Source: Camphora micrantha (Eukaryota; Streptophyta; Magnoliopsida; Laurales; Lauraceae). From it: a stretch of 64,000 nt of DNA. The notes below the pieces were generated by a model. The model did no database searches, was not told the origin of the DNA, and worked only from the letters and a program-made list of their open reading frames with translations. Below are positions 11,560 to 22,500 of this stretch, one piece after another. The position numbers and the translations under genes are program-made. Position 1 is the stretch's first letter. Each line of letters starts with the position of its first letter. Location: the NCBI GenBank assembly GCA_003546025.1, contig QPKB01000004.1, forward strand, positions 21,556,570-21,620,569. The letters run 5' to 3'.

Positions 11560-13388
11560 ATTCAAACCGGTTTATGAAGCCATGTCAAACTCCATTACTT
11601 GGGCGATTTGGGATGTGGGACTTTTCCAACACTTCCCTTCATGTGCGAGTCTAATAGATTTTATAGACAGGCATGCCACGTGGGCTCTATAAGAACAACA
11701 AAACCCGCACTTATACATCTTAAATTTCTTCGGCAAACCATTCCTATCAAAAACCTTGATGTCTCAGTTAAGGCAGCAAACTTCATGTAATTGGTTTTTG
11801 AAAGACATTCAAATCGGCAGGTATTGAAAACAATATGAAATATCCATACGAAGGCCCATCGATGAAATGTTTGGATCTGAAGCTTTCTTCTTGAATCGTG
11901 ATGGGCATAAACGCAACGTGTGTAAGAAGGAAGGGGATTATACATTACCATTCACGCTTATGACCCATCTGGATTTACTTCCTTTGGTTTATTATGGCCA
12001 TCAGTCTTCAATTGTACGGATTTTAGAGTTTTCAGATTGGGGCCTGGATTAAATTTCATTAAAAATATATATAACTTAACGATCATTAAACTTTAAGGCC
12101 CTGAATCAATAGTTTTGATGATACGATTGTGATGATCTTTGCCGTCACATCCTCAGCAATATCGTTGTCACATCATCTCATGCCCTCACATGCATCCAAG
12201 TTAAAAAGGAGAAGTGATCTAATTGCTTAAAATGGATGGTGGCAAAGCTTCTCTGTTCATTTTGTGACCTTGGGGCTTGGATTGACACTTAATATTTTGT
12301 AGATGCAAGATTACATGGCCCTCTTGTATACAGGTGCTCCACAGAGTACAAACTCGATCAGGTCTATTTTCTCAATATAAAAAAGAAAAAAAAAAGGACT
12401 AAGGATCCGGATCATGGCTTGCAACCTGACCGTACCACCCTCTCTAAGTTAGTGATTCTAGAAAACGCATTCTAAAATATTGTTAAAATTGAAAAAAAAA
12501 AAAAAAAGAAGTTGAAGATCTATGATTATCTAGTAAATAATTTTTTATTTTATGAAAAATGAATCTAGTCAGATCCCATCTACATTTCCACTTTATATCA
12601 TTTACCTTTTACCTCTTGAAGTGTGATGTTTGTTAACAGTCATGCGCACTTTTATTTAAGGTCATCTAAAAATCACATGTGCAAATGAGATGCGAAAATA
12701 ATGGATAAATAGGGTATTTTAAGAACTCAAAATTTTAAAATCTTGATCACACTTCAAAAGGTGCCGGTACACCTCCACCTCATGTTTACCTGCAATGGGT
12801 TGTAGGATGAAATTCCATCAACCATCTTATATTTCTTTGCAGTTTTGTGGGCTCGACTCCAAATTTGTTAACTTAATCGTTCAAATTTTTTTCTTAAACT
12901 TATAAATCCCAGGATGCTTTGTTTCGCATATCAAATAGCTTCATAAATCAAAACTCCATGTACTTTGAGAAATGTATGAAAAATGCGACAAAAAAAATCT
13001 AATCATATATATTTTATTTTTTGCAATTCTTTGGGACCTCCAATTCATGATCCGAACCAGTTAGTATTCTCATATAAATGCTAAACCCAAGAGATGAAAT
13101 TTCATATCTTAGATCCTTGCGGGTTTTGAGAAACATGAGAAGACATAAAAACATCTCAGTTCCATTTTTCTAATTATCTACACTTTTATGGCCCCCAAAT
13201 CATGATTCAAAGTGTTCGATATTCTCATATATATGACGAACCCAATGCATGAAGTTTAATATCTTAAATCCTCATGGACTAAGAGAAATATGCAAAAATA
13301 GAAAAGTAACTTAATCTCCTCTTTCCAATTTTCTTCATTTTCTATGGACCCAAATATTCATGGACCAAGCCATTTTAAGGTGCTTGAC
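11560..13388. other. Intergenic DNA, nothing recognised
   Basis: AT-rich sequence between the kinase gene and a cluster of DNA transposons. Only short open frames without protein character, and A tracts near 12380 and 12493-12507. Confidence 0.5.
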
Positions 13389-13397
13389 TGCTTGAGA

Positions 13398-14330
13398 CCA
13401 TGGATAAAAAAATCGGCCCATACCGATTTATATCGATCAGATATGGCCTGGAGATATCGGTATCGGTATCTCGGGGCCATATATCCTCAATATCTCGGTT
13501 TTTCTGAGATCTCGACTGATATTTTCAAAATATCGGCCGAGATCTTTATAAAAATGTGAAAACCCTATTTTTTTTCTATCTTTTTCCTCATCTTCATCTT
13601 CTTCTCTTCTCCTCTCATCTCCTTACTCCTTAGAGCAGCAGCAGCGCGTACTACTCCATCACACATGCCTCTTGCATATTTTCAAATCCCACATCTATTT
13701 CTTGAAGAAAATATATTTTTAAAGTAAAAGAAAATCAACTTAAAGCATTTTATTATATGCTTTTTATTTTTATTTTTAGATGAAGCATAAAAATCATTGG
13801 ATTTGTCACTTGTGTTGTGTTCTTCATTTAGAAGTTAGATCTATATACTTTTGAACCTTTTGATGCCCAAGTATTTTATTATTTATCTATTTCACTATCA
13901 TGTTTCTGATTTTAATATGTCATTTTCAGGGTCTTGGATTTCACAACTTTTTTTTTATGATTGAGTTAGTATTAAATGATGATTGATATGTTATCTTTAT
14001 TTTCTTATATTTTACACTAGTAAATTGATCATGAGTATCAATAATGGTTGCATTATATGAAATATTGGAGAAGACAGCGAGCTGTGACACAAACATGACT
14101 TGTAACTTAAGGTGACCGAGATTTTGATTTATTGTTGTTACTAATGGAAAAAAATATTGTTTTACAGCATTTTCTAATATTATTGATTTTTTGGATTTTT
14201 TTTGAATTTTTTTGGATTAAAAAAAATTCACACCGCGACGACCGCGATTGACCGATATTCGCGAGCAATATTGATATCATATCGGTTTTTAGTCCGGCCG
14301 ATATACGACCAAGACCAAGATTTTAAACCA
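13398..14330. mobile_element. Non-autonomous DNA element with 8-11 bp target duplication
   Basis: TGCTTGAGACC occurs at 13389-13399 and again at 14331-14341. Just inside, the left end reads CATGGATAAAAAAATCGG and the right end is the inverse of CATGGTTTAAAATC. Both subterminal parts are rich in the word ATCGG/CCGAT (for example a tandem ATCGGT near 13457-13469), as in transposase-binding arrays. No transposase is visible. The exact duplication length is ambiguous because target and end share bases, so hAT and Mutator superfamilies both remain possible. Confidence 0.65.
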
Positions 14331-14568
14331 TGCTTGAGACCCATTATTTCCTCTTTTTAAACGTTTTGGGTCATGGAGCCCGCTAAACTTTATTTAAAAA
14401 AAAAAAAACGATATAGATCATTTCTTGCTCCTTTTCTTTTCTTCCACCTATATCATTAACTCATGTGTAAATGGTGTTTAAGTAAATATACATAATAATC
14501 CTTTGAGAAAACCTAGGTATGGAATGGTTTGGATGTGGGGATGAAACCATGGTGGATTCGGGCCAAAA

Positions 14569-14600
<32 letters not shown>

Positions 14601-14601
14601 C

Positions 14602-14861
14602 GGGAGATGCTCTTATAAAAGATATCTCTCACTTTAAATTGGAGATTGGATGGGGGCCTCACGTCCATATCCAATGCGAATAACTTAAATGTGAGGACCC
14701 CACCTTTGTCTCTTATATAAGGTGAGAGATATCTCTCACAATAAATGAGAGATTGGGTGGAAGCCTTTGCATCCATATCCAATGCCAATAACTTAAATGT
14801 GAGGGGCCCCACCCCTATCTTTCATATAAGGTGAGAGATATCTCTCATATGAGCATCCCCC
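14602..14861. mobile_element. MITE with internal tandem duplication, inserted in a TA microsatellite
   Basis: The left end GGGAGATGCTCTTATAAAAG and the right end (inverse of GGGGGATGCTCATATGAGAG) run on into AGATATCTCTCAC on both sides, giving about 31-bp terminal inverted repeats. Inside, a unit of about 115-120 bp (with TCCATATCCAATGC and AATAACTTAAATGTGAGG) is present twice in direct order. TA-repeat DNA flanks both sides, hiding any target duplication. Confidence 0.7.
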
Positions 14862-15333
14862 ATAAATATATATATCATGTTTTTCATATTCGAATTGAAA
14901 ATAAGATTTAAAGTGAATTAAGATCATTTTAATATAATTTGATAAATGAGCTTCAAATTTTTCTTTTTTTATAAATATACAAGTGATATTATTACATGAA
15001 ATATGATAAAAACTAAAGAAAACTACAAAAAAAGGGACCATAGATGGCCACTAACCAAAAGAGGTACCTATAGTTTTGATGCAATAGAACTGGTATTCCG
15101 GCAAGAATATTCATTTTTTTTTACCTTTTTTCAACAAGCGACGAAGTCGTCGCTTAATATAGAGAGTTAGCGACGATGCCGTCGCTAATTCTTCAAATCT
15201 GCATCTTCTTTGACCTTCATCATCTGCGATTGTTGTTTTCTGTACTAAAATGAATTAGAACTCTATATTATTTTTTTATACACATATAAATGAGTGTGAG
15301 TCACGGATATGGAAGAGCAATGGAGAGGCTCAA

Positions 15334-15633
15334 AAGGCAGCTAAGAAAGAGTCCATCGACTGCTTGAAACTGTTGGAATGAGAGCTCGAATACAAGCCAT
15401 TTTACGGTGGCAAGAGCTTGGGGTATATGGATGTGGTGCTTGTTCCATTCGCCTGCTGGTTCTACACGTATGAGACTGATGACAATTTCAGCATAGAGAA
15501 TGAGTGCCCTAAGCTAATTGCTTTGGTGAAGAAATGCACGGAGAAGGAGAGTGTCTCCAAGGTACTTTCAGAACCTTACAAGGTCTATAACTTTCTTAGC
15601 GATTTGAAGAAGAAATGTGGAGTAGAGTTCTGA
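15334..15633 (+). pseudogene. Fragment of a tau-class glutathione S-transferase (C-terminal exon)
   Basis: The frame ending at the stop 15631-15633 reads AAKKESIDCLKLLE, then a TGA at 15379-15381, then YKPFYGGKSLGYMDVVLVPF, FSIENECPKLIALVKKC and TEKESVSKVLSEPYKVYNFL. These are the hallmark C-terminal segments of plant tau GSTs, enzymes that conjugate glutathione to electrophiles in the cytosol. The N-terminal glutathione-binding (thioredoxin-fold) part is absent and the in-frame TGA replaces a codon, so this is a dead fragment. It lies between the inverted repeats of a DNA element and was presumably captured by it. Confidence 0.8.
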
Positions 15634-15714
15634 TAAATGGGGTTTATGGGGGAAATACATGCTCAAAAGGACCCTAGATTCAAAATCCCATTGATGCCTT
15701 ATTCTTCCTATTGT

Positions 15715-15732
15715 CCCCCCCCCCCCCCCCCC
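15715..15732 (+). repeat. Poly(C) tract
   Basis: An uninterrupted run of about 17 C residues, just after the GST fragment inside the Pack-type element. Confidence 0.8.
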
Positions 15733-16568
15733 AAACTCCATTGAGCCTCTCCCTTGCTCTTTCATATTCGTAACCCACAATCATATATCTGTATATAAAA
15801 AATAATAGCATAGAGTTCTGATTCACCAGCAATTGCAGATGATGAAGGTTAGAGAAGATGCAGATTTGACGAATTAGCAACGACATCGTCACACATTTAA
15901 ATATTTAATAAAAAAATAAAAAAAACGGAAGTGGTCACAAGGAACCACTTCCGTGCAATATTAATTACTTGCATGTTTTTCGATTAGGAGTCATCTAGGG
16001 TCATTTTTTTTTTTTTTAGTTTCCCCTTAAAACCAAGTAAACTCTCAAACATAAAATATTGGTTTAGTGATAGATGGTAAAAACTCTCCAAATATTTGAG
16101 CTGGTTAAGAATAGAAACAGGTGGTTTTCAGCAAATTTCATAAAAGCAAACGTTGTTATTTATAAAGTAGCCCAAATCAAAACCCATATCAACGTGGGAT
16201 GGATTGATAATGCACCGACCCTCGAGTACGAGACGAGTTGGGATTGGGCGGAACTCAAAGGAGCTATTAACCAAAAACAAAGGCGCGATGAATCGCCTTT
16301 GGGGTCCGTGTTTTTTCTCTTCTTCCCTTCCTCCCTCTCCCTCTCTCCTTTCTTCAACATCTCAACCCAAGTTTTCTCCACCTCCAGAGCTTCAAATCCC
16401 GCATTTTTGGGCCTCTCAATGCCTCATCCTCGTCGATTTTAGGGAAAAAGAGCTCGAAAGGAGCCTCAAATAGGTTGTTTTTACTCCCTCTCGGCTTCGT
16501 TTCTTGAAGAATCTCTCCTCTTATTCGGCTCAGGCCCTTTTCTGCGGATTCTAGGGTTTGGATTTGAC

Positions 16569-19500
16569 ATGTACAATTCTTCTGACAGCAGTGGTGAGTT
16601 TTTTGGCGGATCCTTTTGTTGATTCTCGTTGTTTCCCTCTTCTTTCTACTTTTCTCTTTGCTAGGGTTAGGGTTTGGAGATTCCCAGCATTTTGTTTGTA
16701 GAGGCTATTTGAGGACCGTTAGCGTGTTTCGGAGAAAGATTTGAAGGAATTAGGGTTTTGCTGGCGGTGTTCTCCGGAAGAAGCTGAAGGAATTAGGGTT
16801 TTTGAAGTGGAAAGTGGGTGATTAGGGTTGGGGTCTGAGTTGAAGTATTGCTTTTTTTTTTGGCCCCTAGCATATTTGGGTTTGGTGTAGCGATGCTTGA
16901 AGCTCTGAGCCTTTGATTTGATGAACTGGTTGAGATGAAACACGATGCAGATTTGGTGCTTTCATTTTTTATCTGTGTCAATTTTCTATTGTTTGGTGTG
17001 ACTTGAGAAATGGAGAAGATGCTACGGTTTTAGACGGTGGGTAGGCTACTGTGAGGTTCTTAGGGAGAAATCTGACTGTTATTTTAAGGTTGAGATGCAA
17101 TGTTAAACATGAAAGAAATGATTTTTAAAGAACTTGACTTTTCTGTAGTTCTGTGCCAGCGAGAGAAAAATGGTGCTCGGGAAGCTTCATATGTATGTCT
17201 ATTTCTTCTTTTTAGTGACATTGTTTTTCTCATGTAACCGCAAGAACAAAAGCCACTGAGATCACTCATATCTGTTTCTGGAGATTGGAAAGTTTCTCAT
17301 AGGCTTGGCTTTTTGTTGAGAATGAATGCCTAAAGTAGAGACACTTGTAGGTTATTTACTGTTTAAGTAGAAAGCTAGAGCTTTAAGCCTTAAATGTGTT
17401 TTAGGAACATTTGGTTTGAACATCTTGTTATCCACACCGTCTGCTGCTCTTTTGATCAGGGCCATCAGGCTGTACTTGTTAGGCATCGCTGGGCAGGTCT
17501 GCTGGTCATACCTGAATCATTTTTATAATGGATCAATGACCAGCTTATGTTGAATTTTAGTGTCCTATTTGTTTGTGATGCATCAAATGACTTTGCAAGT
17601 ATCGTCCCACCAGTTCGACTCCTTACTTTAGCATCACACCGACTATCAGAATTGTGAATAGAGCCACATATCAGCCCTCTTACTCTGGCTATGCTACCAT
17701 CCGACAGGTGCTTAAATTTTCATACCATGGTGGTGTCGTTATATTACCTCCTAGGTCGTAGTTTGTCGAAATTTGAGTTGAAATACAAGAAAAAGATTCT
17801 TAACAACAACCTTGTTGCTTATCTTTCTGCATTTATATATTTTTACGGTCATTTGAAGTCTTTTTTTAAATGGTGGCTGAAATTCATTGCTTGAAAGAAA
17901 CTGTTCAGTATAACAGGGGTATACTGTATACAAAGCCCAAAAGATGAGAGAGCAAACAGAAAATGAAAGGACAAGATCCCCCAAATAAGAAACGGGCAAC
18001 AAGCCCCAAAAAAGAAGGTACAAAAGCCATTAAGAGTCAATGGTCAGAGAAGTTTTATAGACTCCCTCTTTGGCAAGCCTATCAGCTTCCTCGTTGGCCA
18101 ACCGCTTAATATGATAGAATGATACGATCAAAACTCCAAAAAGTTAGACCACCTCTTCAAAGATATCTAGAAGGTACCACGGTGGATTAGGGGACCGGGT
18201 TGCCCATTGAATGACGCAATAGGAATCCCCTTCCACGATTAACCGTTGGGGCTGCAAGCTTAAAGCTCGTCGAAGACCGATGTTAAGAGCCAGCAACTCA
18301 GCTTTGTTAATCGAACAGAAACCTGCTGGACCCGAATAGGAAAGAATGATGGTTCCTTCCTCATTACGAATGACACCCCCAAGACTTGCTGAGCCAAGAT
18401 TCCCAGTAGCACTATGATCAAAATTAGGTTTAAGAGCACTAGGAGGTGGAGGACACCATCTAGGGGAAACCCTCTGGCGGTGAGCTCTGGAAAAGGCTAC
18501 TTCCTTCCAGTTCTGAATAATGGAGTTCATTGAGATCACTTTGAATGGATGAAGGGGAGTGGCCCAACTGGCCACTAAATACTTTACTTTGTCAATCAAT
18601 ATACCAGCTTCAGTAGATTTCCCTGCAAAGCACCTCGAGTTTCTCTCTCTCCAAATAGTCCATATATTTGCCAAGAAACAGAGATTTCACATAATCCTTC
18701 CCCTCCTAGGTCCCACGGTCATTTGAAGTTCCACTCCAGCAAAATCATGTTTGAAATGTGCTCACGTTTTTTTTGAAATTGGAGGCAGGACCTGAACGTG
18801 CCATGAGTATTGAAAAGGCATTGACATTTAGGGCCATTCGTTTGCTCCATATTGAATTTCTGGGAATTCACTATGAGTTGAGGTCTAAAGGAGGAAAATT
18901 AAAGATGTGAGGAGTGAAGGATATGAGGTGGAGATGTAGATTAGAGCCTTACTTTCGTGGGATTTGATTTGCTAAGGTGATGGCTGGGTAATCAATTCCT
19001 ACCAAGGAGAGACTTTTGATGGCTCTTTGTAGATCTTCACCTTTGCCTTTTCAATTTTTGCCCTTTTACTAGCAAGGCAGTACTTAGAACGCATAGAATT
19101 TTAAACGAGAAAACTAATGGGCCTGTATCACTCTCTTGGCTTGGGAATCTGATCTAAATCTACCGACGAGGAGCACTGCACAATGACCCATACCACCCTC
19201 TTCACAATTTGCTTTCACATGTTTTCTAGAGTACCAACTTTTCAGATTGTACCAATCTAGTCTCATTAGCAAATTTGATCCCTAGGTGTGTTTCATAGCA
19301 TATTTGATCCCTAGGTGTGTTCCATGCCTTCCTCTTCTCATTAGCAACTTTTTTACAAATGGGGCTTGCGGAGAAGAGATTAGGTCCAACAGGAATTTGG
19401 AATTTGCAGACCGTGTGCAGTTCTAGTAAAAGTTCCACTTGTCAAACTGACCAGAATAAAATTGTTGGTTTGGAGTGATATCAGCTTCATACTAGCAGAA

Positions 19501-22500
19501 AAGGGCATGCTAATCCTGGGCCCTAAAAATAAACTAATATTTTATAAGTTTTAGAAATTTATTTTAGCTGACTAAAATAATATATATATATATATTCATA
19601 TTTAAGGTTTTCCTTGTGATATTATTAGGAAAGTGGTCTGTTTTTCTCATAAAAGGTGGGTGTCCTGACAAAAAAAAACCCAATACTAATTAAATAATTT
19701 TCTAAAAAAGTTTCTCTTTTTATGATTATGTTTGAAAGAGAAAGAGAGTTACAATTAAATGAAGAGCTATCCTCTTGTCACATACTCGAAGACAAAATCT
19801 ATCTTGGTCTTGCTTGCTATCACCTTTTAAAAATAAACCCAATATTATTTAATACATAATCCTAAAAATATAAAATATTAAATAATCTTGAAATGCAAAT
19901 AAATACATATAATATAGATAAACATTTTTTAAACATGAAACCTACCTTGAAGAGATGAACCACATTTGGGTGTTTAACCAATGTCATATTGGACATCTCC
20001 CTCTTAATCTGAAAAATCAATAAGAAATTCATACAAATAATAAAAAGACTACCCATCATCGAAGCTTCTCTATTTTATTTGAAGGAAAAGGAAAAAGAAA
20101 AAGAACCCAACCAATTCCCAACCCCAACCCAAGGTGTAAGTAATTTTGAATAGCAAGAAATACATATAATATAGAGAAATGATTTTTAATCTTGAAATTC
20201 GCCTGAAAAGGATGAACTACATTTAGGTGTTCAACCAATTTCATTGTGGAAAACTCCCTTTTATTCTGAAATAATCAATCAGAAGTACATACAATAAAAA
20301 AAAAGACTATACATCATCAAAATTCTTCTATTTTCTTTTAAAGCTAAATTCCAGCTAATTCTCGACTCCAACCCAAGACTTAGATATATGATTCTTGATC
20401 ATGGAACCCACCTCAAAAAGATGAACTTAATCTGAAAAATCAATAAGAAATACATGCAATTAAAAAAAGAAAAGAAAAGAAAAGAAGACTACCCATCATC
20501 AAAGTTTCTCTAACTTTTGCTATTGTCCATGGATTCAGTCTCTAACTTGGCTCATTTTTTGAAAATTGGCTCGGGTCAGGTTTTAGCCTATGAAAAATGA
20601 GTTCTCTCAAGCAGAACTAAGCTTAGCCCCAAAAAGAAGAGTCACTAGCTATCTCAGCTTGTTGACAGGCCTAATTGTTCCGTTCTTTCTCACAGTTACA
20701 CATACCATAATGCAGGACAATGTAGTTCCAATAACCAAATGGGGCCTTACGGAAATACCCCATCAAATTCTCAATACTTTCCTTGTGCGTTTTTTACATT
20801 CCAATAAGTGAGGTGCCTTGTTTCACCAATTAATCTGGAGTCAGTGGTAAAATTTGTAATCAAAACAGTACACGTACAGAGGGCAGCACACACAGAGGGA
20901 GGGATGACCTCCTTTGGGGGGCTGCTTTTTTTGTTTTTTTAATGGAATTGTGGCGCCTTTAAGGATTTTTCTTTTCATGTTTTTCACCTGAAAACAAAAA
21001 CTATTATCTACTATGATTGTGCAAAGCCCAGTTTGCTAACCCATTAGGGCGACCAGTCTCAGCCATTTAAAGGATCAAGTTGATCGGGAAAGTGGAAACC
21101 CAACAGGTCGACTAGGCTGGTGAATAGATTACTTTTTAAATATTTTTATTGTAATTATATGCATTTATTATCATTGTTTTAAAAATTGGCCAAGTCTAAG
21201 TTCACTTGGTTGATTTGACTCTTATGTCATGCACTCTCAATCTTAATTTTTGCTTATTTGTGTGTAAATATGGATAGATGGAGCTAAAATCTTTAGTAAG
21301 TTGTGAATATTTACGAAATACATTGACACACTAGTGCAACTCTACATAATCCAATACTGGTGTATAGGATGTGCCTCTTGTGTATCTATGATGCCCTAAA
21401 ATGGCATGGACACAGCAGTGGCATGGATATGATGTCCCAAAATTGCATGGATTTAGTAGAGAGGGTTTTTTACTCATAAAAGTGCTGTATAGGATTCAAT
21501 GTGTTCAGATTGCCTTTTTGAAGAATGCATGCATTATAGGATTCAATTTGGATTATTTTCCTCCTCATTTCATGATATGCTGGTGGTGTAAAGTGATTAT
21601 TTTATTGTGGTTGGGTGGGCTTCAAACAGTTGACCTGAGACTATGCAACTTTAGTTTCATCTTAATGAGATTAAGTAATCTTCAACTTTGCATGTAACTT
21701 TTCAGCATGTGTTTTGTTCTGCCAATGGCACAGTGAATGATCTAGCCAAACAGGAGGTGGATAGAACTTTTCTGTGGGTGGGTCTAATTATGTAATAGCT
21801 TGGATGGGGTGTGGGGTATAATGCTCTTATACCCTTGTTGGATTTGATTTGTATTTGGTCTCTTTTAATTAATAAATGTTTGTAAGTTACAGATAAAAAA
21901 AAAGTGTTATAGTTGTTTATGGCAAATGGCAATACCTTGCAAGTTGCAACTGCTTCAGGGTGTCATTCTAAACCATTTTATAAGAGTCAAGACTGCATTG
22001 AAAATAAATCAATTGCTGATTGGGTGGGTGGGGGGGGGGGGGGGGGGGGGGTGTTGGTGGGGGGGGGTGTTGCTGAGGCATAGCAGTTTTAACAGAGATC
22101 AAGTTGAACACTTGCCATGGTAGCTTAACTGTTATTATATGTTTTCATTTTTAAAGCTTGGTGTAAACTTGCCTGGGTTGAGAGGCAATGTTCTTTTTTC
22201 ATTTTTTAAACCTACTTTATATTATAGTGCATCTGATGGATTCACTGTTTGAGCTTGTCATCCTGGGCCACTTTGAGTAAGATTGATTGCTTATTGATTT
22301 TATGCCAAAGTTAATATTTGTTGGCTGTCCATGCCTACGGTTTTATTTATGTTCAATTCCCTTCTTCATAAATGATGACAGGGACAGATGATGATCTTCC
22401 TCCATCACACCATAATAGAGTTGTGAGAGGAAGCCGTGTCAGTGGCAATGGAAGGCCTGCTGTGGTAGGCACTCACCCGTTTCCTAGGGTACAAAATGAT

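Larger units (their letters stand above)
15021..16019. mobile_element. Pack-type (CACTA-like) DNA element carrying a GST gene fragment
   Basis: The outer ends read ACTACAAAAAAAGGGACCAT and, on the other strand from the right, ACTAAAAAAAAAAAATGACC; both are followed by TAGATG. Further in, about 65 bases at 15172-15237 are repeated inverted at 15832-15897 (shared words GCAGATGATGAAGGT and GAAGATGCAGATTTGA). Near the left end are two perfect or near-perfect palindromes, GCGACGAAGTCGTCGC and TTAGCGACGATGCCGTCGCT, typical of CACTA subterminal motifs. Between the inverted repeats lies a fragment of a tau-class GST gene. A canonical CACTA terminus and a 3-bp target duplication are not clear, so the superfamily is tentative. 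Confidence 0.6.

Noticed and set aside
16321..16560. Frames around the EML leader (122 and 89 residues)
   Set aside because: They are CT-rich 5'-UTR sequence before the MYNSSDSS exon; no continuity with the EML reading frame.
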